45,238 nucleotides of DNA from ZC4RG30 sp046047615 (GCA_046047615.1 JBJOHO010000088.1:1-45238), one strand, 5' to 3'; positions 16,916-25,820 are shown, counted from the first letter of the stretch. Numbers and translations: made by a program. Notes: generated from the sequence alone by a model not told the origin.

Positions 16916-18745
16916 TCACCACAGAAAAGACGCGCCCACGTCGGCAGGTCCCACCACCAGACGCAGGCGCTTGAACAATTCGCGACCGGTGCCATGCACC
17001 GGAGCATCGAGGTCGGGCATCACGGCCTCGCGGGTCGCGAGTGTGGACTCTTCCACATGCAATTGCAAGACGCCCCGTCTCGCATCAAGGGTGACCAGGT
17101 CGCCATCCCGCACGCGGGACAGCAGTCCACCACTCGCCGCCTCGGGGGTGACATGCAGCGCAGCGGGCACCCGGCCCGAGGCGCCCGACAACCGGCCATC
17201 GGTCACCAGTGCGACGCGCTGGCCGCGGGAGAGCAAGGACGACAGCGCCGGCATCAGTTTGTGCAGTTCGGGCATGCCGTTGGCGCGCGGGCCCTGTCCC
17301 CTGACGACCGCGACGAAGTCTCCTGCGATGCCCTGCCGCAGCGCGCTGCCGAGGGCGTCCTGGCTCTCGAACACGCGTGCCGGGGCGGCGACATGCCAGA
17401 GGGCCGGATCGACAGCGGAGACCTTGATCACGGCCTGGCCCAGATTGCCCTGCAGCAATTTGAGGCCACCCTCCGGAGCGAAGGGGTCGCTGACAGGGCG
17501 CAGCACAGCCGGGTCAAGCGAGTGCGCCGGTGGCGCGCGCCAGTCGAGGGTAGCCCCGTCCCGGAGCCACGGCTCCTCGACGGTTGCGGCCAGCGGGCGC
17601 CCGTCGAAGGTCCGGGCGTCACCGTGCAGCAGGCCCGCTGCCAGCAGCTCACGCAGCAGGTAGCCCACACCGCCCGCGGCATGGAAATGGTTGATGTCGG
17701 CGGTTCCATTGGGATAGACCCGCGCCAGCAGCGGCGTGACGGCACTGAGCGCTGCCATGTCGGCCCAGGTCAGCACCACCCCTACCGCACGCGCCATGGC
17801 GACCAGGTGCATGGCGTGGTTGGTCGAGCCCCCGGTGGCCATCAGGCCCACCACGGCATTGACCAGCGAGCGCTCGTCGATGGTCTCCGCAAAAGAAGGA
17901 CAGGCCTGCGGGCCGACCGTCGTCAGCAGTCGCTGTGTGGCGGCCACGGTGAGCGCATGGCGCAACGGCGTACCCGGATTCACGAAGGCCGCTCCCGGCA
18001 GGTGCAGGCCCATCATCTCCAGGAGCAGCTGGTTGGAGTTCGCCGTGCCGTAGAACGTGCAGGTGCCTGCATCATGGTAGGACGCGGTCTCGGCCTGCAG
18101 CAGCTCCTCGCGGCTGGCCAGCCCTTCCGCATGACGCTGGCGCACCTCGGCCTTGGCTTTGTTCGGCAAGCCCGAGGGCATCGGACCGGCCGGGATGAAG
18201 ACCGCCGGCAGGTGGCCGAAGGCTGCGGCGCCCATGAACAGCCCGGGCACGATCTTGTCGCAGACGCCCAGCAGGGCGACGGCATCGAAGGCCTCGTGGC
18301 TCAGGGCGACGACCGTGGACAGCGCGATGACATCGCGGCTGAACAGCGACAATTCCATGCCGGCGCGGCCCTGGGTGACGCCGTCGCACATGGCGGGCAC
18401 GCCGCCGGCCACCTGCGCGGTCGCGCCGACCTGGCGCGCCGCGGCGCGCAGGATTTCCGGGTAGCGCTCGTAGGGCTGGTGCGCCGAGAGCATGTCGTTG
18501 TACGCGGTGACGATGCCCAGGTTCGGGCTGGCACCTGCCAGCGCCAGCTTGTCGGCGCCTGCGGCCGCGACCACGTGCGCGAGGTTGGCGCAGGCCAGAC
18601 GTGCCCGCGCCGGTCCGTCCTGCCGCGCGGCAGCCATCCGCGCCCGGTAGTCCGCCCGCAGGTCTGCGCTGCGGGTGGCGATCTGGCGGGTGACTTCCGC
18701 CACCACGGGATGCAAGGGCGCAAGACCCTGCGATGTCGCACTCAC
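16916..18745 (-). CDS. edd: 6-Phosphogluconate dehydratase
   Basis: A 609-residue [4Fe-4S] dehydratase converting 6-phosphogluconate to KDPG. Motifs typical of the IlvD/Edd family are present: GIVTAYNDMLSAHQPYE, a cluster-region GVCDKIVPG and CTFYGTANSNQ, and the C-terminal LVTDGRLSGASG. GTG 18745 was chosen because it has a GGAGG Shine-Dalgarno, overlaps the pgl stop by 4 bp (GTGA) and gives the normal N-terminus. Edd rather than IlvD is supported by its size and by eda immediately downstream. Confidence 0.96.
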   Translation of the reverse strand: MSATSQGLAPLHPVVAEVTRQIATRSADLRADYRARMAAARQDGPARARLACANLAHVVAAAGADKLALAGASPNLGIVTAYNDMLSAHQPYERYPEILRAAARQVGATAQVAGGVPAMCDGVTQGRAGMELSLFSRDVIALSTVVALSHEAFDAVALLGVCDKIVPGLFMGAAAFGHLPAVFIPAGPMPSGLPNKAKAEVRQRHAEGLASREELLQAETASYHDAGTCTFYGTANSNQLLLEMMGLHLPGAAFVNPGTPLRHALTVAATQRLLTTVGPQACPSFAETIDERSLVNAVVGLMATGGSTNHAMHLVAMARAVGVVLTWADMAALSAVTPLLARVYPNGTADINHFHAAGGVGYLLRELLAAGLLHGDARTFDGRPLAATVEEPWLRDGATLDWRAPPAHSLDPAVLRPVSDPFAPEGGLKLLQGNLGQAVIKVSAVDPALWHVAAPARVFESQDALGSALRQGIAGDFVAVVRGQGPRANGMPELHKLMPALSSLLSRGQRVALVTDGRLSGASGRVPAALHVTPEAASGGLLSRVRDGDLVTLDARRGVLQLHVEESTLATREAVMPDLDAPVHGTGRELFKRLRLVVGPADVGASFLW

Positions 18746-19476
18746 GGTCCCTCCTCCAGCCACAGCACGTCCAGCGGTGGCGTGCCAGTGCACAGCAACG
18801 CGGCGACCGGCCAGCGGGCAGCGCAGGCCTCGGGAGCCGCCAGTGCCTCGCGCAGCAGCTCGCGCTTGCGGCGGCCGCCGATCAGCAGTACCAGGCGCCG
18901 CGCCTCGCGCAGGCGCGCGAGGCCCAGCGTGAGCCGCGGCACGGCGGGGGGCGGTGCCCCCGGAGCCGGCACGACCGCGTGCACCGCTTGGTCGGACTCA
19001 AGGTCCATGGCGGTCTCCACGCCCTGTCCACCGGGAAACAGCGAGGCCACATGGCCGTCCTCGCCCATGCCCAGCAGCACGATGTCGAGGGGTCGCGGCA
19101 GCACGGCGAGGCGGCGCGACGCCAGGGCCGCGGCCTCGCGGGCGTCGCTGTCCGGCGGACCCCTCAAGCCCAGCAAACGCGCTGCCTCGGCCGGGGTGCC
19201 CGCCAGCAGCCCACGCAGGACGCCCTCGTTGCTCGCCGGATCATCAACCGGTACGCAGCGCTCGTCGGTGGGCAGCATGATGACCCGCGACCAGTCGAGC
19301 GGGTGGCGCGCCAACTGCGCATAGGCGGCCAACGGCGTGCGTCCGCCCGCCAGGGCGATGGTAGCCAGGTCGCGCTCGCGCAGCGACGCCGTCAGCAAGG
19401 AACCGAGCCATGCGGCCACGCGGCCGGGAGCGTCGTCCTGGGGACCCAGGGTTTGCCAGCTGGCGAGCATGGTCAT
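18742..19476 (-). CDS. pgl: 6-Phosphogluconolactonase
   Basis: A 244-residue DevB-type lactonase that hydrolyses 6-phosphogluconolactone made by Zwf. Conserved segments are LAGGRTPLAAYAQL, LPTDERCVP and GMGEDGHVASLFPG. It overlaps zwf at its start and edd at its end by 4 bp each, so four ED enzymes are translated in one chain. Two in-frame ATGs (MTM) make the exact start uncertain by two codons. Confidence 0.95.
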   Translation of the reverse strand: MTMLASWQTLGPQDDAPGRVAAWLGSLLTASLRERDLATIALAGGRTPLAAYAQLARHPLDWSRVIMLPTDERCVPVDDPASNEGVLRGLLAGTPAEAARLLGLRGPPDSDAREAAALASRRLAVLPRPLDIVLLGMGEDGHVASLFPGGQGVETAMDLESDQAVHAVVPAPGAPPPAVPRLTLGLARLREARRLVLLIGGRRKRELLREALAAPEACAARWPVAALLCTGTPPLDVLWLEEGP

Positions 19477-20957
19477 TCGTACCAGCTGTGGCCGTGGCGC
19501 TCAGCCAGGGCGATCGCCGCGGAGGGCCCCCAGGTGCCGGCCGGATAAGGCCTGGGCTGCTGGGCGGTGTCCCGCCAGCCCTTCTGGATGCCGTCGATGA
19601 ACTGCCACGCCGCCTCGACCTCATCACGACGGACGAACAGCGTGTTGTTGCCCTTGATGGCGTCCAGCAGCAGACGCTCATAAGCGATGCGCGAGCGCTG
19701 CTTGCCGAAAGCGTCGCTGAGCGAGAGGTCGAGGTGCAGCGGCTGCAGCCGCACGCCGTCGAGTCCGGGCCGCTTGCCCATCACCTCGAGCGTGATGCGC
19801 TCCTCCGGCTGCAGGCGGATCACCAGCCGGTTCGGCGGCGGCGCGTGGTGGTCCAGGGCGAAGATGTTGTGCGGCACCGGCTTGAACTGGATGACGATGT
19901 CGCTGCGGCGGGCCTGCAGGCGCTTGCCCGTGCGCAGGTAGAAGGGCACGCCGGCCCAGCGCCAGTTCTGGACTTCGGCACGCAGGGCGACGAAGGTCTC
20001 GGTGTGGCTGCCGCGGCGGGCGCCGGCCTCTTCGTTGTACCCCGGCGCGGCCTGGCCATGCGCGACCCCCGCGGTGTACTGGCCACGCACGGTATGGGTG
20101 GATACTTCGGCGCCGGTGATCGGCCGCAGGCTGCGCAGCACCTTCACTTTCTCGGTGCGCACGGCATCCGGATCGAGGCTCTGCGGGGGCTCCATGGCCA
20201 CCAGCGCGACCAGTTGCAGCAGGTGGTTCTGCACCATGTCGCGCAGCGCGCCGGCGTCGTCGTAATAGGACCAGCGTCCCTCGACGCCGACCGTTTCGGC
20301 GACGGTGATCTGCACGTTGTCGATGTGCTGTGCGTTCCACAAGGGCTCGAACAGGGAGTTGCCGAAGCGCAGCGCCGCGAGGTTCTGCACGGTCTCCTTG
20401 CCGAGGTAGTGGTCGATGCGGAAGACCTGCGTCTCGCCGAAGACCTCGGCCACGGCGGCATTGATGACCCGTCCGGATTCCTGGTCGTGGCCGATGGGCT
20501 TCTCGAGGATGATGCGGCTGGCGGCGTTCACCAGGCCGGCGGCGCCAAGCCCGCGGCAGATCGCGCCATAGTGCGCGGGCGAGACCGACAGGAAATAGAG
20601 CACCCGGCCGCAGGTCTGCAGGCGCGTCGCCAGCGTGCCGGCGTCGAAGGCGCCGGCCTCGTCGACGGCTGCCGTGGCGTAATCGACGCGGTCGAGCAGG
20701 TCTTGCAGGACCTTGGCATCGACGATGTCATCCGGCAGGAACTCGCGCAGGGCCGTGGCCAGTTGTGCGCGCCAGGCCTGCACCTCCATCGGCTTGCGGC
20801 CGACGGCCACCACGCGCAGCCCGCTGGGCAGCAGGCCGTCACGCACCAGATGGAACAGTGACGGCCAGATCATGCGCCGCGCGAGGTCGCCGGTTGCACC
20901 AAACAGGACCAGGACATCGGGGCATTCGCTGCCGCCGACTGCTGCATGACCAGGCAT
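19473..20957 (-). CDS. zwf: Glucose-6-phosphate 1-dehydrogenase
   Basis: A 494-residue enzyme that oxidises glucose 6-phosphate and feeds the ED and pentose-phosphate routes. The nucleotide-binding motif is FGATGDLARR (19-28), EKPIGHD is at 152-158, and the substrate-binding active-site motif RIDHYLGKE is at 180-188. ATG 20957 (MPGHAAVGG) has a GGGAAGGG Shine-Dalgarno; the frame is open further upstream but without family similarity. It is the first gene of the ED operon and lies behind a promoter and a LacI-type operator candidate. Confidence 0.96.
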   Translation of the reverse strand: MPGHAAVGGSECPDVLVLFGATGDLARRMIWPSLFHLVRDGLLPSGLRVVAVGRKPMEVQAWRAQLATALREFLPDDIVDAKVLQDLLDRVDYATAAVDEAGAFDAGTLATRLQTCGRVLYFLSVSPAHYGAICRGLGAAGLVNAASRIILEKPIGHDQESGRVINAAVAEVFGETQVFRIDHYLGKETVQNLAALRFGNSLFEPLWNAQHIDNVQITVAETVGVEGRWSYYDDAGALRDMVQNHLLQLVALVAMEPPQSLDPDAVRTEKVKVLRSLRPITGAEVSTHTVRGQYTAGVAHGQAAPGYNEEAGARRGSHTETFVALRAEVQNWRWAGVPFYLRTGKRLQARRSDIVIQFKPVPHNIFALDHHAPPPNRLVIRLQPEERITLEVMGKRPGLDGVRLQPLHLDLSLSDAFGKQRSRIAYERLLLDAIKGNNTLFVRRDEVEAAWQFIDGIQKGWRDTAQQPRPYPAGTWGPSAAIALAERHGHSWYE

Positions 20958-20987
20958 CGTCCGCCCTTCCCGGGGATTTTCCGGCTT

Positions 20988-21001
20988 TGCAATCGATTGT
21001 A
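20988..21001. promoter_or_regulatory. LacI-type operator candidate in front of zwf
   Basis: TGCAATCGATTGTA is a near-perfect 14-bp palindrome (one mismatched pair) centred on CG, as is usual for LacI-family operators. It lies about 15 bp downstream of a -10 element, inside the zwf leader, where bound repressor would block transcription. The cognate regulator is presumably the LacI protein that ends the operon. Confidence 0.55.
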
Positions 21002-21016
21002 GGACGCTGTTTACGA

Positions 21017-21045
21017 AGTATCGCAGCCGCGTCCGGGACTGGCAA
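21017..21045 (-). promoter_or_regulatory. Sigma-70-like promoter of the zwf operon
   Basis: On the minus strand, TTGCCA (21040-21045) is followed after 17 bp by GATACT (21017-21022), a fair -35/-10 pair. The start would lie near 21010, giving a leader of about 50 nt containing the operator. A TACAAT within the operator is an alternative -10. Confidence 0.45.
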
Positions 21046-21095
21046 CCGGCCGCCGGCATGGCGTGCTTCACCACGGTTGCAGCAGAATCCATGCC

Positions 21096-21593
21096 ATGAA
21101 GCTCATCACCACCACCGATCTTGACGCACTCGCCGCGCGCGCCCGCGCCGCTCCACGCGGCCGTGCACACCTGACCGTCCATGCCTCGGACGACGATGCC
21201 GTACAGCGATTCTTCGTCTGCGCTGACGCCCGCAGCTATTTCCGTCCCCACTGTCACCTCAGCAAGTCGGAGCTCGCCGTGGTGCTGCGCGGTACGGTGG
21301 ACCTGCTGGTGTTCGACGACGCCGGCGTGGTGCTGGCGCGGCATGACGGCCAGGTGGCCGGCAATGCCTATGAAACGCCCGAGGGGACCTGGCACACGCT
21401 GGTGGTGCGCGAGGACGGCAGCTGCTTCTTCGAGGTCAAGCAGGGGCCCTACAACCCTGCGACGGCGGTGAGCTATGCGGTCTGGGCCCCGCCCGAGGGC
21501 GATGCGGCAGTGCCGGCCTTCCAGGCCTGGCTGCAACGGGCCCGTCCCGGCATGCGCTGGCAGCCGTCCGGAGACTCAGCGGCCGTCGGGTAG
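21096..21593 (+). CDS. WbuC-like cupin-fold metalloprotein
   Basis: A 165-residue single-domain cupin. The metal-binding first motif is RPHCHLSKSE (His and Glu ligands) with a later His in EGTWHTLVV, and the middle GTVDLLVFDDAGVV is the usual cupin turn. The overall layout matches the WbuC family, often found in O-antigen gene sets but also as solitary genes. Nothing nearby points to polysaccharide synthesis. ATG 21096 gives MKLITTTDLDAL; ATG 21091 is out of frame. It is divergent from zwf and overlaps the convergent MFS gene by 18 bp. Confidence 0.82.
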   Translation: MKLITTTDLDALAARARAAPRGRAHLTVHASDDDAVQRFFVCADARSYFRPHCHLSKSELAVVLRGTVDLLVFDDAGVVLARHDGQVAGNAYETPEGTWHTLVVREDGSCFFEVKQGPYNPATAVSYAVWAPPEGDAAVPAFQAWLQRARPGMRWQPSGDSAAVG

Positions 21594-22889
21594 GGGCTCG
21601 AGCGGGACCCGCACCAACGCCAGGGCGGACAGTGCGACAGGGACCGCGAGGACGAGGCAGGTCCACCACCGCCCCGCACCGGCCGCCAGCAGATAGCCGG
21701 CGAGGATCGGCCCGAGGAAGGCTCCGAAGCGCCCGGCGGTCATCGACAGGCCCATGCCGGTGGCACGGACATGGGCCGGGTAGGTGGCCGCCCCGGTGGC
21801 ATACAGGGCAACCGCACCGCCAAAGATGCCGAAGCCGGTGAGCACCGACGCCAGCACCGCGAGCGGGTAACTGTGCGCAGCGGCGCCGAACAGCACGATC
21901 GTTGCCGCCATCGCCACCAGGGTGACCGTCGCCACCGCGCGCAGCGGCAGGCGCAGCGTGAGGGCGCCGATCACGATCCCCCCCACGATGCCGCCGACAT
22001 TGGTCAGGGTCACCACCAGCCGTCCCGCGGCGTCGGTGGCACCGGCCTCGACGGTGAGCTGGTTGTTCCAGTTCATGAAGAAATACGACGACAGCATGTA
22101 GAGCAGGTAGGCCAGCATCATCAGCAGCAGGCGCGGCCGGAGGGGTTCACGCAGCAGGTCCAGCGGTGAGGCGGAAGCCCGTGCGGCAGGCGGCGTGGGC
22201 AGGGCGGCGAGCTGCGGCAGTTCCAGCCGTTGCAGGATGCGGTTGAGCTGCGGCAACGTGTTGTGGCGCGGCCGGGCCACCATGAAGTCGATGGACTCCG
22301 GCAGCAGGAAATGCACCAACGGCATCAGCGCCGCCGTGCACAGGCCACCGAACACGAAGATCGAGCGCCAGCCGTACAGGTCGATGATCCACATCGACAC
22401 CACACCGCCGATGACGACACCGACGTTGTAGCCGATGGTGACCAGGCCGAGACCGAGGTTGCGGGTCTTGTGCGAGCAGTACTCGAACACGAGCGTGCCG
22501 ACGCAGCTGGCCATGGCGCCCACGCCCATGCCGGTGAGGAAGCGCAGGACCGTAAGTTCGAGCACGCTGTCCGCCAGCGCCGAGGCCAGCATGCCGACGG
22601 TCATGAAGGCCAGGTTGACGAGGATGGAGGTACGGCGTCCGAGCAGATCGGCGATCGGTGACAGCAGCAGCGCCCCGACGGCGGTGCCGGCCAGGCCGGC
22701 ACCGAGCAGCCAGCCGAGCGACTGCGGGGCCAGGCCCCATTCCCTGACAAGGATGGGAGAGACGATGGAGGCGGCCAGCAGATCGAGGCCGTCGACCATG
22801 TTGACCAGCACACCCAGGGCGATGACCAGCACCTGCAACGGCCGCAAGGGCCGGCTCGCGATCTGCTCGCGGATGGCCTCGATCGACAT
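21576..22889 (-). CDS. MFS transporter, aromatic acid:H+ symporter-like
   Basis: A 437-residue major facilitator with 12 predicted helices split by a cytoplasmic loop at about residues 210-245. MVDGLDLLAASIVSP in helix 1 corresponds to the DGxD motif of PcaK-type aromatic acid symporters, and DLLGRRTS after helix 2 is MFS motif A. Import of an organic or aromatic acid is the best guess. A GGGGGCAGGG Shine-Dalgarno precedes the ATG. It is divergent from the CmcJ-like gene, with which it may share a pathway. Confidence 0.85.
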   Translation of the reverse strand: MSIEAIREQIASRPLRPLQVLVIALGVLVNMVDGLDLLAASIVSPILVREWGLAPQSLGWLLGAGLAGTAVGALLLSPIADLLGRRTSILVNLAFMTVGMLASALADSVLELTVLRFLTGMGVGAMASCVGTLVFEYCSHKTRNLGLGLVTIGYNVGVVIGGVVSMWIIDLYGWRSIFVFGGLCTAALMPLVHFLLPESIDFMVARPRHNTLPQLNRILQRLELPQLAALPTPPAARASASPLDLLREPLRPRLLLMMLAYLLYMLSSYFFMNWNNQLTVEAGATDAAGRLVVTLTNVGGIVGGIVIGALTLRLPLRAVATVTLVAMAATIVLFGAAAHSYPLAVLASVLTGFGIFGGAVALYATGAATYPAHVRATGMGLSMTAGRFGAFLGPILAGYLLAAGAGRWWTCLVLAVPVALSALALVRVPLEPLPDGR

Positions 22890-22944
22890 CCCTGCCCCCG
22901 GTCGTTGTCGTGGTTGTCCGTGATGGCCCCGCCCCGGCGGGCAG

Positions 22945-22953
22945 TGCTATAAG
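22945..22953 (+). promoter_or_regulatory. Extended -10 promoter element
   Basis: TGCTATAAG is an extended -10 (TGnTATAAT-like) about 36 bp upstream of the CmcJ-like start. No good -35 lies at the usual distance, as is common for extended -10 promoters. Confidence 0.4.
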
Positions 22954-22988
22954 CGGCAGCATACAACAAGCGGGTGGGGATACTGGGC

Positions 22989-23789
22989 ATGGGCGAGGCA
23001 AGGCAGATCCGCGCGGTGATCCGCTATGTCGTGAAGGGCGAGAAGGCCATCTTCTACGCGGCCGAGCGCGAGCGCTCTTACTGGCCGCCCGACGACCACG
23101 AGATGACCATCACTGACGCCCGTGCGCTGGACGAACCGCTCACCGTGGCCCGCAACGGCTTCGCGCTGCTGCGTCACCGGACCGCGGTCACGGATTTCCA
23201 GGACCCGACGCAGATCACGGACGTGTTCGCACCGGAGGCCTGCGAGCTCGCGCGCCAGATCAACGGCGCGAGCAAGGTGATCAGCTTTGGGCCGGTGGCG
23301 CGCACCGACGACCCCGCCAGCCGGCCGGGCGCATTGCCGGCGGTGGGCGCGCATGTGGACTATGGCCGACGCACGATCGAGGACCAGGCGCGCCAGATCC
23401 TGGGTGATGAGGCCGATCACTGGCTGGCCAAGCGCGTCGTGCTGATGAACTTCTGGCGGCCGATCACGCCCGTGTTCAGTTCACCGCTGGCGCTGTGTGA
23501 TGCATCGACGGTGGCCGCAGACGACCTGAACGACAGCGAGATCCGCGGCGGCCTGATGGATGCCAACCGCAAGCCGCTGTACGGCTTCAACCTCAGCTAC
23601 AACCCGGCGCACCGCTGGTACTACGCGCCCCGCATGCAGCCGGATGAAATGTTCGCGTTCAAGCTCTATGACTCGGACAGCTCCCGCCCGCAATGGACGG
23701 GGCACACCGCGATCACCGATCCGGACACGCCTGCCGGAGCACCGCCCCGGCAGAGCATGGAGATCCGCACGATCTCGTTCATCGACTGA
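22989..23789 (+). CDS. CmcJ/NvfI family oxidoreductase-like protein
   Basis: A 266-residue cytoplasmic protein of the CmcJ/NvfI/AsaB-type family, whose members act in secondary-metabolite tailoring. The typical layout is visible: an N-terminal beta region, a central AHVDYGRRTIEDQ segment (possible HxD metal site), VLMNFWRPI, and a C-terminal YNPAHRWYYAPRMQPDEM block. The reaction is unknown. ATG 22989 (MGEARQIR) was chosen with a G-rich upstream stretch; GTG 22974 would add five residues. Confidence 0.75.
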   Translation: MGEARQIRAVIRYVVKGEKAIFYAAERERSYWPPDDHEMTITDARALDEPLTVARNGFALLRHRTAVTDFQDPTQITDVFAPEACELARQINGASKVISFGPVARTDDPASRPGALPAVGAHVDYGRRTIEDQARQILGDEADHWLAKRVVLMNFWRPITPVFSSPLALCDASTVAADDLNDSEIRGGLMDANRKPLYGFNLSYNPAHRWYYAPRMQPDEMFAFKLYDSDSSRPQWTGHTAITDPDTPAGAPPRQSMEIRTISFID

Positions 23790-23798
23790 ACAGCATGC

Positions 23799-23819
23799 AG
23801 CCGCGCGTTCAGCGCGGCT
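23799..23819. terminator. Bidirectional terminator-like hairpin
   Basis: AGCCGCGC, loop GTTCA, GCGCGGCT: a perfect 8-bp GC-rich stem between the convergent CmcJ-like and methyltransferase genes. The minus-strand stop codon lies partly in the loop. There is no T-tract. Confidence 0.55.
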
Positions 23820-24582
23820 TGCGGAACTTCAGCACGAACTGGTCGGTCTTGCCGCGCACGCCGGTTTCGCGCACGACCTGCGTGCGGTCATCCTGCGGAT
23901 TGGCCAGCGCGTTGCTCTCGGCCTCGAACACAAAGCCGGCAGCCATCACCTCGGCCTTGACGAACTGCTTGTCGATGCGGTGCAGGGTCGAGGTGTCGCG
24001 CTTGCCGGAGCCGTCCTGCGCGGAATGGTCGATCACGATGTAGACACCGCCGGGCTTCAGCGACGCCAGCACCATGCGGTTGAAGGCGCCAAGGTCGGCG
24101 TTGGGACGGTTCTGCAGGTCGTGGTAGTTCAGGGAGGTCCAGGCCATCTCGGCCGGGGTCGGCGGCGTGGCCGCCGTGTCGAGCGTGACGACGCGCACGT
24201 TGGCATGGCCCGCTTCGGCGGCGATGGCCTTGACTGCCGCCTGCGGGTCGCGCGCACCGGCCGGCGCGTTGGGCGGCAGCCCATTGGCCACCGCATAGAC
24301 GAGACCCTTGTCGCCCACGACCTTGCTGAACAGCCGCGTGAAATAGCCCCCGCCCGGCAGCAGGTCGATCGCCGTATCGCCCGCCTTGAGGCCTGCAAAC
24401 GCGATGACCTCCGCCGGCTTGCGGTCGGCGTCACGGGCACGGTCGGCTTCAGGCCTTGATGCATCGGCGACGGCAGCGGCTATGGCGGCGGGCGGGGTTG
24501 CCTCGGCGGCCCCTGCAGGTGCCGCCACGGCGGCAAGGACGAGAGCGAGGGCTGTGGCGGGAAGACAATGGCGCAGGCGCAT
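23809..24582 (-). CDS. Exported class I methyltransferase-like protein
   Basis: A 257-residue protein with a cleavable signal peptide (residues about 1-25, ending APAGAAEA) followed by a Rossmann-type SAM-methyltransferase domain. Motif I is IDLLPGGGYFTRLFS, and LKPGGVYIVIDHSA is the post-strand-4 region. It resembles the predicted methyltransferases of COG4798. An export signal on a SAM-dependent fold is odd, because SAM is not known in the periplasm; the domain may have another role. ATG 24582 was chosen for the signal peptide. It is the last gene of the eight-gene block. Confidence 0.82.
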   Translation of the reverse strand: MRLRHCLPATALALVLAAVAAPAGAAEATPPAAIAAAVADASRPEADRARDADRKPAEVIAFAGLKAGDTAIDLLPGGGYFTRLFSKVVGDKGLVYAVANGLPPNAPAGARDPQAAVKAIAAEAGHANVRVVTLDTAATPPTPAEMAWTSLNYHDLQNRPNADLGAFNRMVLASLKPGGVYIVIDHSAQDGSGKRDTSTLHRIDKQFVKAEVMAAGFVFEAESNALANPQDDRTQVVRETGVRGKTDQFVLKFRKPR

Positions 24583-24611
24583 GGAGGACCCCCTGGTTTC
24601 AGGTGTGTGGA

Positions 24612-25820
24612 TCAGGTGTGACGTTCGATCAGTGAATCGCGGCGGATTTCGCGCAGCTGGCGGGCGCCGCAACCCACCATCGCCAGACGCAGCTCATTGT
24701 CGAGCAGGTCAAGCACACGTGCGACGCCGGCATCGCCATGCACCGCCAGGCCCCAGACATACGGACGGCCGACGCCGACCGCGGTGGCGCCAAGGGCGAG
24801 GGCTTTGTAGACATCCGTGCCACGCCGCACTCCACCATCCAGCAGCACCGGGATTCGACCCCGCACCGCCTGGACAACGCCCGGCAAGGCATCGAGGGTG
24901 CCGCGGCCGGTTTCCATGGCCCGACCCCCGTGGTTGCTGACGATCAGGCCGTCGGCGCCGTGGCGGACGGCAAGGGCTGCATCCGCGGCGGATTCGATAC
25001 CCTTGAGCACGACCTTCATCGACGTGCTGTCCTTGAGCCGCTTGACGAAGTCCCAGGTGAGCGATGGCGAGGTCTGGCCGAGGCCTGCGGTATCGATATC
25101 GGTGAAATTGGGCTTGCGGGCAAGGTCGGGTCGGGGACTGCCGTTCGGGCCCACCGTATGGCAGTTCGCGCAGACGCGCGTGTCCGCCTGGCGCCCCCGC
25201 GTCGCAGTGACCGTATTGCGGCCGTTCGGCGTGTCGATGGTGACGGCCACGACCTCGCAGCCCGCCGCCTCGGCCCGCCGCATCAGCTGACGCATCGCCT
25301 CCGGCCGGTTGGTGGTGTAGAGCTGGAACCATGGCGCCTGGCCACGCGCCTCGGCCACCTGTTCGACGCTGCGCGATGACACCGTGGAGAGCATCTGCAG
25401 GTGGCCGCGTTGGCGTGCGCCGCGGGCCGCGGCAACGTCTGCTTCAGGGTGGAAGGCCCCGAGGCTGCCGACCGGACACAAAGCGACCGGTGACGCGTAG
25501 CGGCGGCCGAACAGCTCCACCGAGAGGTCGAGCGTCGAGACATCCACCATGCGACGTGGCTCGAGTTGCCAGCGCGCAAAAGCCTCGCTGTTGGCGCGCA
25601 GCGTCTGGTCGCCGTCGACACCGCTCATGAGATAGGCCCAATGCGCGGGCGGCACGACGGCCTCGGCGGCGCGGGCGAAGTCGAACACATCGAGCGCGTC
25701 GGTTGCCGCGTGGAGCGGGGAGCCGGGCACTGTCTGGCCCAGCAGACCCTGGGCGGGCAGCCCTGCGAGCAGGGGGCTGCCGGCCAGCCAGCGCAGGAGT
25801 CGGCGTCGCCGGGCGTCCAT
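24612..25820 (-). CDS. Exported FMN alpha-hydroxy-acid oxidoreductase with CxxCH motif
   Basis: A 402-residue member of the lactate/glycolate oxidase family (FMN TIM barrel). Active-site residues are present: Y63, Y168 in LYTTN, K273 in VLKG, H297 and R300 in VSNHGGR, and the FMN phosphate region LDGGVRRGTDVYKAL. The N-terminus is basic then hydrophobic (MDARRRRLLRWLAGSPLLAG), a Tat- or Sec-like signal. In the variable loop-4 region there is C217-A-N-C220-H221, a perfect heme c attachment motif. A covalently bound heme would make it a flavocytochrome dehydrogenase passing electrons to the respiratory chain; this is inference. It starts 6 bp after the carbonic-anhydrase-like gene. Confidence 0.88.
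   Translation of the reverse strand: MDARRRRLLRWLAGSPLLAGLPAQGLLGQTVPGSPLHAATDALDVFDFARAAEAVVPPAHWAYLMSGVDGDQTLRANSEAFARWQLEPRRMVDVSTLDLSVELFGRRYASPVALCPVGSLGAFHPEADVAAARGARQRGHLQMLSTVSSRSVEQVAEARGQAPWFQLYTTNRPEAMRQLMRRAEAAGCEVVAVTIDTPNGRNTVTATRGRQADTRVCANCHTVGPNGSPRPDLARKPNFTDIDTAGLGQTSPSLTWDFVKRLKDSTSMKVVLKGIESAADAALAVRHGADGLIVSNHGGRAMETGRGTLDALPGVVQAVRGRIPVLLDGGVRRGTDVYKALALGATAVGVGRPYVWGLAVHGDAGVARVLDLLDNELRLAMVGCGARQLREIRRDSLIERHT

Noticed and set aside
15504..17663. 719-codon plus-strand frame across lacI, eda and edd
   Set aside because: It crosses three clear genes on the other strand and has no recognisable motif.
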